A program made the position numbers and the translations under genes. The notes under the pieces are model-generated. The model saw only the letters and a list, made by a program, of their open reading frames with translations. It was not told where the DNA came from and did not search any database. Of a stretch of DNA of 46,379 nucleotides, positions 1 through 7,931 are shown one piece after another (within the stretch, counting starts at the first letter, position 1; every line of letters begins with the position of its first letter). Origin of the DNA: Lachnospiraceae bacterium (GTDB lineage Bacteria; Bacillota; Clostridia; Lachnospirales; Lachnospiraceae); NCBI GenBank assembly GCA_910574285.1, contig CAJTAL010000034.1, forward strand, positions 1 through 46,379. Direction: 5' to 3'.

Positions 1-112
1 TACAGAATTATGCAAAGCCAGCAGACGAAAATCTACTGGTTTTGCGGCATTTAAGGAGGTGACTTTACATTATTTTTCGCTTTACATTATCCCAGTAATG
101 TTTAGCTCAACA
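1..112. mobile_element. Probable terminus of an inserted mobile element
   Basis: The methyltransferase gene to the right stops abruptly at 113, and the sequence to the left of that point does not continue it. The stretch carries short repeats: TTTACATTAT at 64-73 and again at 81-90, a related CAACATTATT at 108-117, and a partial inverted copy (GTAATGTTTA) near 95. Reiterated motifs at an end are usual for IS21-type insertion sequences and for some tyrosine-recombinase elements. No transposase is visible because the window ends here, so the family is unassigned. An AAGGAGGTG string at 52-60 resembles a ribosome site but leads to no convincing gene. Confidence 0.45.
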
Positions 113-670
113 TTATTGCGCATCGATCTGCCTGAAGGCCACGGAGTATCCGTCGCCCACGATCTCCCCTGCGTTTGGCCACTTCCCCTTCGGAGGTCCA
201 GGAACAGAAACGCCCTCATCCTTGACAGAGCAGACTTCTTCGAGGACGCAGCGGAAGTCCTCCCCCTTGTTGGATGAGAAGGCTCCCGGCACGTTTTCCC
301 ATACGATGAACCTTGGATATTTCCCATCTGTCGCACACCTCATTTCCTTTATGATCCTTACCGCCTCGTAGAACAGGCTGGACTGCTTCCCGCCAAGCCC
401 CGCCCGCTTTCCCGCCACCGACATATCGGTGCAGGGCGAGCCGAAGGTGATGATGTCCACCGGCTCTATCCCATCCCCGTGTATGCCGTTGATGTCGCCC
501 AGGTGCTTCACATAAGGCAGCCGCTTCGTGGTCACCCGGATGGGGAACGGCTCTATTTCTGAAGCCCAGACCGGGCGTACCCCGGCAAGCAGGCCGGCGA
601 GCGGAAAACCCCCGGAGCCGTCAAACAGGCTTCCGAGGGTCAGCTTCTTTTCTGTATTCCGATTATCCAT
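113..670 (-). pseudogene. Phage DNA (cytosine-5) methyltransferase, C-terminus lost
   Basis: This is the N-terminal part of an m5C DNA methyltransferase. Motif I (LTLGSLFDGSGGFPLAG), the catalytic motif IV PC dipeptide in FGSPCTDMS and motif VI WENVPG are all present. In related phage enzymes the segment ending in IDAQ is followed by YWGVPQRR (motif VIII) and the target-recognition domain; here IDAQ is followed at once by TAA. Motif VIII, the recognition domain and motifs IX-X are therefore missing and the product should be inactive. I chose the ATG at 670 (MDNRNTEKK), which overlaps the stop of the upstream small gene; earlier in-frame starts up to 700 are possible. The break coincides with repeat-bearing sequence at 1-112, so insertion of an element is the likely cause. 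Confidence 0.8.
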
Positions 671-842
671 CCGCACCGCCCCCATCCTCCAGGTCATCAT
701 AGGAGATGCCCGTCAGTTCCGTCAGCACGTCCTCGCAGGACGCCACCGCCGCGTCCCATCCCCGGTCAAACCGCTCCGAGGCGTCACAGCCGCCGAGGGC
801 GTGTATCCTGCGGAATATTTCAATCATCGGTGTTCTGTCCAT
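663..842 (-). CDS. Small phage protein of unknown function (59 aa)
   Basis: This short gene begins with MDRTPMIEIFRRIHALGG and ends DDLEDGGGADG. Its start lies inside the 3' end of the ParB-methyltransferase gene and its stop (TAA 663-665) overlaps the ATG of the cytosine methyltransferase, so the three genes look translationally coupled. The product is acidic with no signal peptide or membrane segment. I do not recognise a family. The tight packing, phage-like GC-rich codon use and an open frame bounded by neighbouring genes support it being real. Confidence 0.5.
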   Translation of the reverse strand: MDRTPMIEIFRRIHALGGCDASERFDRGWDAAVASCEDVLTELTGISYDDLEDGGGADG

Positions 843-2094
843 CTGTTTCCACCTCCTTCACCAGCGCGGAGTACGGGATTTTCTCCCCGCCCCGCTCCAC
901 ATACACATTTTCCGAATCCCCAGTGTCCTCCACATACCTCCGCAGAATCACAGAGGCATACTTCTCATCCAGCTCCATCATGCAGCAGATACGGTCCGTC
1001 TGTTCGCACGCCATCATCGTGGAGCCGCTGCCGCCGAAGGTGTCCAGCACGACGGCGTTCTCCTGGGAGGAATTGCAGATGGGGTATCCGAGCAGGTCAA
1101 GCGGCTTCGAGGTCGGGTGGTTCTTGTTCCGCTTCGGCTTGTCGTAGTTCCAGATGGTGGTCTGCTTCCGGTCGGAATACCACAGGTGCTTGCCATTCTT
1201 CAAAAAGCCGTACAGCACAGGCTCATGCTGCCACTGGTAATCCGAGCGTCCAAGCACGAGGGAATTCTTCACCCATATGCACACCCCGGCAAGGTGGAAT
1301 CCTGCGTCCACAAACGCTTTACGGAAATTCAAGCCCTCTGTGTCCGCATGGAACACATACGCCGCGCCGCCGTTCTCCAGGTGCGCCGCCATCTGTGAAA
1401 ATGAATTGTACAGAAATGTGTAGAATTCATCCCCTTTCATGCTGTCGTTCTGGATGGTCAGCCCACCGGAACTCTTGAAAGAAACTCCATAGGGCGGGTC
1501 CGTCACGATGAGGTTTGCCTTCTTCCCGTCCATGAGCGCCGCCACATCTTCCGCACTTGTGGCATCGCCGCACATCAGCCTGTGTCTGCCCACCGTCCAG
1601 ATATCGCCCCGCTCCACGAACGTCGCTTTTTCCAATGCGGCGGAAAGGTCAAAATCGTCATCCTTTACATCTTTTTCCCCGTCTGCGGCAAAGAGGTCTG
1701 CAATCTCATCTTCGCCGAAGCCTGTCAGTGATACATCAAAATCCGCACCCTGCAAACTTTCAATCTCGATGCGGAGCAGTTCCTCATCCCATCCCGCGTC
1801 AAGAGCCATGCGGTTGTCCGCAAGGATGTAGGCTTTCTTCTGCGCCTCCGTCAGATAGTCCACAAACACACACGGGACTTCTGTGATTCCTTCCTCCTTT
1901 GCCGCCATGATCCTGCCATGTCCAGTGATGACATTGAACTCCCGGTCGATGATGACCGGGTTGATGAAGCCGAACTCCCGCAGGGACGAGCGGAGCTTCG
2001 TGAGCTGCTCCGGCGAGTGCGTCCGCGCATTGTTCACATACGGCACTAATTTGGAGAGCGGCACAAGCTGCATCTCGGTTGTCGTCTTTCCCAT
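820..2094 (-). CDS. ParB-domain / DNA amino-methyltransferase fusion (phage)
   Basis: The 424-residue protein fuses a ParB/Srx-like N-terminal domain (about residues 8-100, with ITGHGRIMAAKEEG and ILADNRMA) to a class beta-type DNA methyltransferase. DPPYG (motif IV) is at residues 199-203 and the AdoMet-binding FGGSGST motif is near 353-359, so the order is IV then I. DPPY favours N6-adenine as target. Such fusions are common beside terminase genes in Firmicutes phages and are thought to protect phage DNA from host restriction. The gene follows terminase small subunit by seven bases, and its ribosome site (GGAGTG) lies in the 3' end of that gene. No damage is visible. Confidence 0.9.
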   Translation of the reverse strand: MGKTTTEMQLVPLSKLVPYVNNARTHSPEQLTKLRSSLREFGFINPVIIDREFNVITGHGRIMAAKEEGITEVPCVFVDYLTEAQKKAYILADNRMALDAGWDEELLRIEIESLQGADFDVSLTGFGEDEIADLFAADGEKDVKDDDFDLSAALEKATFVERGDIWTVGRHRLMCGDATSAEDVAALMDGKKANLIVTDPPYGVSFKSSGGLTIQNDSMKGDEFYTFLYNSFSQMAAHLENGGAAYVFHADTEGLNFRKAFVDAGFHLAGVCIWVKNSLVLGRSDYQWQHEPVLYGFLKNGKHLWYSDRKQTTIWNYDKPKRNKNHPTSKPLDLLGYPICNSSQENAVVLDTFGGSGSTMMACEQTDRICCMMELDEKYASVILRRYVEDTGDSENVYVERGGEKIPYSALVKEVETDGQNTDD

Positions 2095-2101
2095 TTTTTA
2101 T

Positions 2102-2644
2102 CTACACTCCTTTCCTCGCACGGAGCAGCCGCTCCATCACATCATCCTGGGGCGTGTTCCCCTGGAACTCCACCGAGCAGTTCTCCTTCACGATCTGGTA
2201 AATCTGCATCCAGCAGTAATTGGTCTGCTTCATGTAGGACTGGCTCATGGAAACGTAAGGGGAAGCGATGGCGGCTCCCGTAGTCGGGTGCTTCGCAAGG
2301 AAGCCAGTGGAGGAAACAATCTCCTCACACTGAATCCACCGGGAGACGCTCATGGCGTACTGCTCCACCATCTGCACGGTGACCAGCTTCTCGCAGCCCC
2401 TCGCTTTCAGCCATGCATACGTTTCGTTGAAAACCTCCTCCGCCACCAGCTCCCGCCCGCTTTTCTGCGGGGACTTGAGGAAGTCCTTCACGGGCGGCAC
2501 ATCCACGCCCTCCAGCTCGGCAGGCTCCATCATCACCTCCGCCGTTTTCCCCTCGCTGATCTTCTCCGTGAGCGCCTTGGACTTCCGCCCTGCCCCCGGC
2601 CTTGCGCCGCCGCGCCCGCTGCCGTCTTTTGCCACCGTTTCCAC
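2102..2644 (-). CDS. Phage terminase small subunit, P27-type
   Basis: This 180-residue protein has the GGARPGAGRKSK opening (about residues 11-22) typical of P27-family terminase small subunits. A long helical middle follows (FNETYAWLKARG, MVEQYAMSVSRWIQCEE) and then the GFLAKHPTTGAAIASPYVSMSQ segment seen in the family. Small terminases recognise the packaging site and recruit the large subunit. The start is taken at GTG 2644, but GTG 2635 also has a GGGGTGG ribosome site. The large subunit is not downstream here; two methyltransferase genes follow, so it would lie beyond the left edge. A terminator hairpin directly upstream separates it from the HNH gene. Confidence 0.85.
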   Translation of the reverse strand: METVAKDGSGRGGARPGAGRKSKALTEKISEGKTAEVMMEPAELEGVDVPPVKDFLKSPQKSGRELVAEEVFNETYAWLKARGCEKLVTVQMVEQYAMSVSRWIQCEEIVSSTGFLAKHPTTGAAIASPYVSMSQSYMKQTNYCWMQIYQIVKENCSVEFQGNTPQDDVMERLLRARKGV

Positions 2645-2666
2645 CCCGTTTCTTTGATTTTCTTTG

Positions 2667-2698
2667 AAAAAATGCTGCGGAAATCAAACGCCGCAGCA
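2667..2698 (-). terminator. Rho-independent terminator upstream of terminase
   Basis: On the minus strand TGCTGCGG (2698-2691) pairs perfectly with CCGCAGCA (2680-2673) around a 10-base loop and is followed by six T residues (2672-2667). The 170 bases between it and the HNH stop contain no convincing gene. The hairpin would end early transcription before the packaging genes or act as an antitermination target. Confidence 0.7.
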
Positions 2699-2866
2699 CC
2701 TTGAAAGCCTTTATTTCAGGGAAATCTCCGGGCGGGCAATCCCCCGTTTGATTTCCGGTTTTTGTGCGTGTGGCCCCACGCCCGTTCCCCGGCGGGTCCC
2801 TTGTGGAGATTTCACCCGCCCCTCCCGGCTGGCAGAAATCCCCACAGGGAACCCGCACACGGTACA

Positions 2867-3226
2867 TTAACGCTTATTCCATCGGTCTCCACGCTCCGCA
2901 TGAATCCTCGCATGGCAGGACTGGCACAGTGACACAAGGTTTCCCTCGTCATGCGTCCCGCCCTCTGCCAATGGCAGCTTATGGTGTACTTCCTCCACCG
3001 GCCGCAGCAGTCCTTTCTTCCGGCACTCCTCACAGAACGGGTGCTTTGCTGCGTAGCGGTCACGGATACGCTTCCATGCCCGCCCGTACCTACGGCGTAC
3101 AGCCGGGTCACGGTCGTACTTCTCGTAGCGGCGGTTCTCCTGCTTCCCATGCTCCTCACAAAAACGTCCCTCGGTCAGCTTTGGACATCCGGGGAAGGAA
3201 CACGGCCGCTTTGGTTTCCTTGGCAT
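2867..3226 (-). CDS. Phage HNH endonuclease
   Basis: The 119-residue protein begins MPRKPKRPC and has a first zinc-knuckle-like part (CSFPGC, FCEEHG). The HNH domain follows: CEEC, VEEVHHKLPLAEGGTHDEGNLVSLCQSCHARIHAE, with the HH, N and H residues and two CxxC pairs in place. HNH proteins next to terminase commonly assist cos cleavage and packaging in Firmicutes and Proteobacteria phages. The start at 3226 follows GAGGAGGTGAGGCAG; an upstream extension of the frame lacks a ribosome site. Position just upstream of terminase small subunit supports a packaging role. Confidence 0.9.
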   Translation of the reverse strand: MPRKPKRPCSFPGCPKLTEGRFCEEHGKQENRRYEKYDRDPAVRRRYGRAWKRIRDRYAAKHPFCEECRKKGLLRPVEEVHHKLPLAEGGTHDEGNLVSLCQSCHARIHAERGDRWNKR

Positions 3227-3357
3227 CTGCCTCACCTCCTCACGGCATAAAGAAAGCCCCCGCAGGATTCTTTTGTTCCCGCGAAGGCCCTCTTGACATT
3301 TTTTCACCCTATCAGCATACCACGCCCAAACGGATAAATCATCTCACAAAGTGGACA

Positions 3358-3819
3358 TTATGGTTTGCCAAACAGCAGGGTGGTCAGTTTTGCCAGGGCC
3401 CGGTTCTTCCTCCGGTATGCGGACGCCCGCTCAATCCCGAAATAGTCCGCCACATCCTCCGCCGCGCTGCTGCCGTATTCGTTGTCCTCGCTGTAGAATG
3501 CATCCAGCACATAGCGGTCGTCCTCCGAAAGCTCCTCCCATGCCGGGACGAACCACGCCATGTATTCCATTGCCTGCCGGTACCGCTCCCGCAGGACGCT
3601 GACCTCATCCATTCCCTCCGCCATCCTGTCCTCTGCGGCATGGGGATTGTGTGCGTGTGGCATCCCGTCAAACTGCGGGCTGCTGATCCCGCCCATTTTT
3701 TCATATGCCGCCTTTATCTCATCGTCTGTGTGTTCAATGATGAACTTCATGCTGCTGTAGTCCTTCACCGCGTCTGCCGCCGCCGACTTCTTATCCAGGT
3801 ACTTCCATGCGATTCCCAT
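3358..3819 (-). CDS. Phage sigma-like / ArpU-type transcription regulator
   Basis: The 153-residue protein has a C-terminal helix-turn-helix resembling sigma-70 region 4 or ArpU-type late regulators. LSEDDRYVLDAFYSED is followed by AAEDVADYFGIERASAYRRKNRALAKLTTLL. In many Firmicutes phages a gene of this type lies just before HNH and terminase genes and switches on late transcription; that role is inferred from position. The ATG at 3819 (MGIAWKYLDKK) follows GGAGGTATCAGGTT. It sits between the replication genes and the packaging genes, which fits a late-gene activator. Confidence 0.75.
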   Translation of the reverse strand: MGIAWKYLDKKSAAADAVKDYSSMKFIIEHTDDEIKAAYEKMGGISSPQFDGMPHAHNPHAAEDRMAEGMDEVSVLRERYRQAMEYMAWFVPAWEELSEDDRYVLDAFYSEDNEYGSSAAEDVADYFGIERASAYRRKNRALAKLTTLLFGKP

Positions 3820-3892
3820 AACCTGATACCTCCAAAAGAAAATTTTTACTGTTCCCGGATTATCACTGGTTTTCATCATTTGGCTCAGATTG

Positions 3893-5269
3893 TCATTGAT
3901 TGGCTTTTATTTTCAGGTCAGCTTTCACCGCATCGATCAGTGCGGCCTGCGTGGTGTCCTTCTCGGATAATGACTTCATGATCCGCTCGTCTATGGTGCC
4001 TTTCGTGATGATGTGCTGCACCACCACTGTTTCGGATGCCTGCCCCTGCCGCCACAGCCTCGCCACCGTCTGCTGATATAACTCAAGGCTCCATGTCAGC
4101 CCAAACCATACCAGCGTGTTCCCTCCGTCCTGGAGGTTCAGGCCGTGTCCTGCGGATGCCGGATGGATCAGCGCCACCGGGATTTCCCCAGCGTTCCATT
4201 TCCGCATGCTGCCGTCCGTGTCCAATCTGGCATACGGGATTTTCAGCTTATGGAGCCGCTCTGAAATCCTCTCAAGGTCATGCCGGAACCAGTAGGCCAC
4301 AAGCACCGGCCTGCCGTATGCCGCCTCGATGATGTCCTCCAGTGCGTCCAGCTTCCTCTCATGGATAGCAATGCTCCCGCCCGAATCGGTGTATATTGCC
4401 CCGTCCGCCATCTGCGACAGTTTCCCAGAAAGGGACGCGGCATTGGCGGCTGTGATTTCCCCATCCGGTAGCTGCAGGACGAGGTCTTTTTTCAGCTCCT
4501 CGTATTTCTCCCGCTCCGTTTCGGAAAGGTACACCGTGTACCTGGAATCCACCAGCTCCGGCATCCGCAGGTGGTCGGTGGACTTCATGGAAATGGTGAT
4601 GCCGGAGATTTTACTGTAAATCTGCTTTTCCGCCCCCGGCAGAGGCTTGTAGGAGAACACCACCTGTCCGTTCTGCTTATCCGGTCGGAAGTAGGAAGTG
4701 CGGTACTGCCCGATGAACCGGCCAAGCCGCTCCCCCATGTCCAGCAGCCGGAACTCCGCCCACAGATCCATGAGGCCGTTGCTGCTCGGCGTCCCGGTCA
4801 GCCCCACGATGCGCTTCACCTTCGGCCGGACTTTCATCAGCGCCTTGAACCGCTTTGTCTGGTGGTTCTTGAAGGAGGACAGCTCATCGACCACCACCAT
4901 GTCAAAATCAAAGGGGATGCCGCTTTCGCAAATCAGCCACTGCACGTTCTCACGGTTGATGAGGTAGATGTCCGCCTGTTTCTTTAATGCCGCCAGTCTC
5001 TCCGCCGCCGTGCCGACCGCCACGCTGTACTTAAGCCCTGCAAGGTGGTCCCACTTTTCAATCTCCGCCGGCCAACTGAAGGAAGCTACCCTGATAGGCG
5101 CCACAACAAGCACCCTGCGGATTTCAAAGCTGTCAAACATCAGGTCGTTGACCGCCGTCAGCGTGATGCTCGTCTTGCCAAGCCCGCAGGCGAGGAATAC
5201 TGCCGCCACCGGGTGTGTTTCGATATACTCCGTGGCATATCTCTGGTATTCATGTGGACTGTATTTCAT
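3893..5269 (-). CDS. SNF2-family DEAD/DEAH helicase (phage)
   Basis: A 458-residue SF2 ATPase of the compact phage SNF2 type. Motif I FLACGLGKTS is near residues 25-34, a DEAD-like box reads VVDELSSFKN, motif III is LTGTPSSNG, and motifs V-VI are AGHGLNLQDGGNTLVWFG and ARLWRQGQ. It probably remodels or translocates on DNA during phage replication or recombination. The start at ATG 5269 (MKYSPHEYQRYA) follows GGAGGGATCATTA and lies inside the end of the VRR-NUC gene, a pairing widespread in Firmicutes phages. No damage is seen. Confidence 0.9.
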   Translation of the reverse strand: MKYSPHEYQRYATEYIETHPVAAVFLACGLGKTSITLTAVNDLMFDSFEIRRVLVVAPIRVASFSWPAEIEKWDHLAGLKYSVAVGTAAERLAALKKQADIYLINRENVQWLICESGIPFDFDMVVVDELSSFKNHQTKRFKALMKVRPKVKRIVGLTGTPSSNGLMDLWAEFRLLDMGERLGRFIGQYRTSYFRPDKQNGQVVFSYKPLPGAEKQIYSKISGITISMKSTDHLRMPELVDSRYTVYLSETEREKYEELKKDLVLQLPDGEITAANAASLSGKLSQMADGAIYTDSGGSIAIHERKLDALEDIIEAAYGRPVLVAYWFRHDLERISERLHKLKIPYARLDTDGSMRKWNAGEIPVALIHPASAGHGLNLQDGGNTLVWFGLTWSLELYQQTVARLWRQGQASETVVVQHIITKGTIDERIMKSLSEKDTTQAALIDAVKADLKIKANQ

Positions 5270-5531
5270 TAATGATCCCTCCAATCTGCGATTCGTCATC
5301 CAGCACATACACCTTAAACCCAAGCCGCCGCAGGAGCCTGTGCCGGGAAAGCTGCAGGGGGCGGGGCTTTTCCCCCGGAGCCTTGACCTCCACGAATGCC
5401 ATTTTTCCATCCGGGAGAAGTGCCAGTCTGTCAGGCACCCCATCAAAACCGGGCGATGTGAACTTTACTGCCAAGCCCCCGGCGGCCTTGACTGCCGCCC
5501 TGAATTTCTGCTCTATGGTCTTCTCTCTCAT
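5250..5531 (-). CDS. VRR-NUC domain nuclease (phage)
   Basis: The 93-residue protein is essentially one VRR-NUC fold, the virus-type replication-repair nuclease of the PD-(D/E)XK group. GVPDRLALLPDGKMAFVEVK shows the D, E-x-K catalytic pattern, followed by PRPLQLSRHRLLRRLGFKVYVLDD. It likely nicks branched or damaged DNA with the SNF2 helicase encoded immediately downstream, whose start overlaps its last 20 bases. The ATG at 5531 follows GGAGGCATCTGC. Confidence 0.88.
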   Translation of the reverse strand: MREKTIEQKFRAAVKAAGGLAVKFTSPGFDGVPDRLALLPDGKMAFVEVKAPGEKPRPLQLSRHRLLRRLGFKVYVLDDESQIGGIINEIQST

Positions 5532-5576
5532 GCAGATGCCTCCAATCCCTTTATTTTTCAAGCGTTCCAGACTTTC

Positions 5577-5684
5577 GGGTGACGGTCGTTGACAGTCGTA
5601 CCATAAAGTCCTCTATAAGTGTTTTTTTACTGAAAAAACTGCCCTAAAGGGGGTTTATACTGCGACCGTCAACGACCGTCACCC
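5577..5684. repeat. Long inverted repeat with internal iterons, putative phage origin
   Basis: The arms 5577-5598 and 5663-5684 are 22 bases each and match as an inverted repeat at 21 of 22 positions. Within each arm TGACGGTCGT-type decamers are reiterated (TGACGGTCGT then TGACAGTCGT). The 64-base centre is AT-rich with T and A runs. The block fills the only sizeable gap between primase-helicase and VRR-NUC genes, a plausible place for a replication origin or for an initiator-bound control site. It could also form a long-stem transcription structure. Confidence 0.5.
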
Positions 5685-5693
5685 TTTTTGCCC

Positions 5694-7931
5694 TCAGCCC
5701 ACGAAATCAGCGGTTTTCAGCCGTATCCCGATAATATACGCGCCATCCTTTTTCTTCTGCTTCTTGAAGCCCGCCGTTTCTAGCGCATTGTAAAAATCTG
5801 CCGTGCTTCTGGTGTACTCCCCCGTCTGCTGGCAGTAGGCACGGTACTCCTTATACATCTCCCCGGACTTTGCCATGCTGCCCCTGTCAGCCTCGCAGCA
5901 CTCATGCATGAAATGCCCAAGCCAGTCATTGTCCTCCCGGTACGATTTGATGGCTTCCTCCACGCAGGCAGGACAGGGGATATGGAAATTCCGGTCGATG
6001 GCTTTTTTTGCTCCCTCAATGATCCACGCCATGACAGCCGGGGCTGCCTCCGAAACGAGGAAATCGGCATAGTTCTTCACGTCCCCAGCGCCCTCTATCC
6101 TGGCATGGAAGGGGATCACGATCAAACGCCGCCACGTCCCAGGGTCATTCGCTCCCACCCTTGGCAGATGGTTGGTGTACAGCACGAGGGTATGGCTCGG
6201 CGTGAAGCTGAAAGGGTCTTTGTACTTTTTCTCCGCAAAAATCTCATCCGTGGAACACATCTGTTTCACCACGGAAGTGTTCAAACGCATCCCCTCCTCC
6301 AGCTCCGCGGCAATAATAAGCCGTTTGCCCTTTGCCTCGGCAAGCTCCGGCTTCACGTTCCGCTTGCAGCCCACGGTCAGCGTGTCGGCGGACATATTCC
6401 CGCTGTAGGTGCCAAGCACACGGGCTATCGTGTTCCAGAAGGTGGACTTCCCGTTCCTTCCCTCCCCGTAGGCAATGACCAGCGATTCCATGTAGACGCG
6501 CCCCACCGCAGCCATGCCCACGATCTGCTGCACATAATCAATCAGCTCCTGGTCTTTGCAGAAAATAGTGTCCAAAGAATCCAGCCACAGTTTCTCCCCC
6601 TTATCGCCGGGAGCCGCCGCCGTTATCTTCGTGATATAGTCCTCCGGGCTGTGGTCACGCTTCCCCTCTAGCCCGTCCGGGAGATAATAGGTGCCGTCCG
6701 GCGTGTTCAGCAGGAAACCGTCTTTATCCAGGTCGGACACGCTGATCTCCAGCATCGGCTTCGCCGCCTGCAGGGCGGATACCACATACTTCATGTCCCG
6801 CCGCTTCATCACGAACGCCTTATACGCCTGGGCGGACAGATACGCAAGGTAGGCGTCCATCTGCCCGCCGCTTATCTTTTTCTCCAGCGACTTTCCGCCG
6901 GAGGTGATGGCATCCTCCGAAATGCCGGTGTCCATAAGCGCCTGTTTTGCCCGTGTGATTTCATCCTTGGCGTCCGCAAGCTGGAGGTCTAAAAACTCCT
7001 CCGCCGCTCCCACTGCCTGCTGCTTCGACTCCACCCAATACTGCCCGCAGAAACGAAGATAATCCGTGGCCGCCGTGTACCGAAGCTCCACGCCGTATTC
7101 CCTTGTAAGCACCTTTGCCTGCCCGATATCCGAATAGTCCCCTGGCTTCAGCGATTCCCGCCCGAACTCGTCATTGTACGCATCCGGCGCCACATAGCCT
7201 TCCTGCCCCTGCACCTTTTCCGCAAAGTGGCAGGCGCTCTGCCAGATCATGGCAAGTTCCGTTTCTTCCAGGGGCGGATTGCACTTTGCCGCCTCCTCCA
7301 TGAAGATCTCATGCGCCTTTTCCGTAGCCCCATACCGTTTCACCACGCGCCCCGCAAAGTGGGACATGGTGGCGTTCCTCTGCCCCTGCGGTATCTCCCT
7401 GCCGCCCTGGGGCTTCACGATACAGTCAATGGTGATCTCCCCCTCATGCCAGATGATCTCCTCTGTTGCATTCCCGAAAATGAAACGTGCGGCATCCAGG
7501 GCATTGCCGTCAAAAAACGGGAACTTCTGCTGTATGGCTTTCTTCAGAGCGGCATAAGCCTCCGCATCCGTGACCGGGTCGTGCGGGAAATACATATGGA
7601 ACCTCGGCCTTGCGGACCTCCCGCCCTTCGGCTTCATGTTGCTCCGGCTTGGGAGGATGGCGTAGCTGACCTCCGGCAGCTTTTCCGCCATGTCCTCCGG
7701 GTACACCCATTCCTCCGGGTCGTCGCTGTGGCTGTTGTCGCAGTCCGCCACGCTGCAGTCCGCTTCCTCGAAATTGTCCACGCTGCGGTAGCTTCCCTTA
7801 AACTTCCCGCACACATGGTCGAACGCCGTGGCCGCCAGGCAGTCCTCCTCATTGTCGACCACGCACCTGACCGGGTAGCTGCAGTTCTTCGCATTCCCCC
7901 TGCTGTTTGACCTGTACAATGTCATCCTCAT
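5694..7931 (-). CDS. Phage primase-helicase, D5/P4 type
   Basis: The 745-residue protein has an N-terminal archaeo-eukaryotic primase-like part (SVADCDNSHSD near 59-69, RPRFHMYFP near 108-116). The C-terminal part is a D5/P4 SF3 helicase with Walker A GEGRNGKST at 489-497, RLIIAAELEEGMRLN, a downstream VLYTNHLPRV and an RRLIVIPF arginine-finger region. It would lay primers and unwind DNA at the phage origin. The start at ATG 7931 follows GGAGGCGGAATC and overlaps the upstream stop in an ATGA junction. The inverted repeat just past its 3' end is a candidate origin or control region. Confidence 0.9.
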   Translation of the reverse strand: MRMTLYRSNSRGNAKNCSYPVRCVVDNEEDCLAATAFDHVCGKFKGSYRSVDNFEEADCSVADCDNSHSDDPEEWVYPEDMAEKLPEVSYAILPSRSNMKPKGGRSARPRFHMYFPHDPVTDAEAYAALKKAIQQKFPFFDGNALDAARFIFGNATEEIIWHEGEITIDCIVKPQGGREIPQGQRNATMSHFAGRVVKRYGATEKAHEIFMEEAAKCNPPLEETELAMIWQSACHFAEKVQGQEGYVAPDAYNDEFGRESLKPGDYSDIGQAKVLTREYGVELRYTAATDYLRFCGQYWVESKQQAVGAAEEFLDLQLADAKDEITRAKQALMDTGISEDAITSGGKSLEKKISGGQMDAYLAYLSAQAYKAFVMKRRDMKYVVSALQAAKPMLEISVSDLDKDGFLLNTPDGTYYLPDGLEGKRDHSPEDYITKITAAAPGDKGEKLWLDSLDTIFCKDQELIDYVQQIVGMAAVGRVYMESLVIAYGEGRNGKSTFWNTIARVLGTYSGNMSADTLTVGCKRNVKPELAEAKGKRLIIAAELEEGMRLNTSVVKQMCSTDEIFAEKKYKDPFSFTPSHTLVLYTNHLPRVGANDPGTWRRLIVIPFHARIEGAGDVKNYADFLVSEAAPAVMAWIIEGAKKAIDRNFHIPCPACVEEAIKSYREDNDWLGHFMHECCEADRGSMAKSGEMYKEYRAYCQQTGEYTRSTADFYNALETAGFKKQKKKDGAYIIGIRLKTADFVG

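Noticed and set aside
59-277. Short plus-strand frame starting at GTG after AAGGAGG
   Set aside because: It runs antisense through methylase coding sequence and its ribosome site is too close to the GTG; considered chance.
528-1478. Plus-strand open frame of 316 codons opposite two methyltransferase genes
   Set aside because: The translation is Ser/Pro/Arg-rich with no motif, while the opposite strand carries clear methylase motifs.
2699-2866. Possible small gene between HNH and terminase
   Set aside because: The only long frame is a shadow that continues antiparallel into terminase in the wrong frame; no ribosome site or start.
2764-3981. Long plus-strand open frame (405 codons) over the HNH and sigma-like genes
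   Set aside because: It has no ribosome site, low-complexity Pro/Arg/Ser-rich translation and lies opposite well-recognised minus-strand genes; it is a GC-rich shadow frame.
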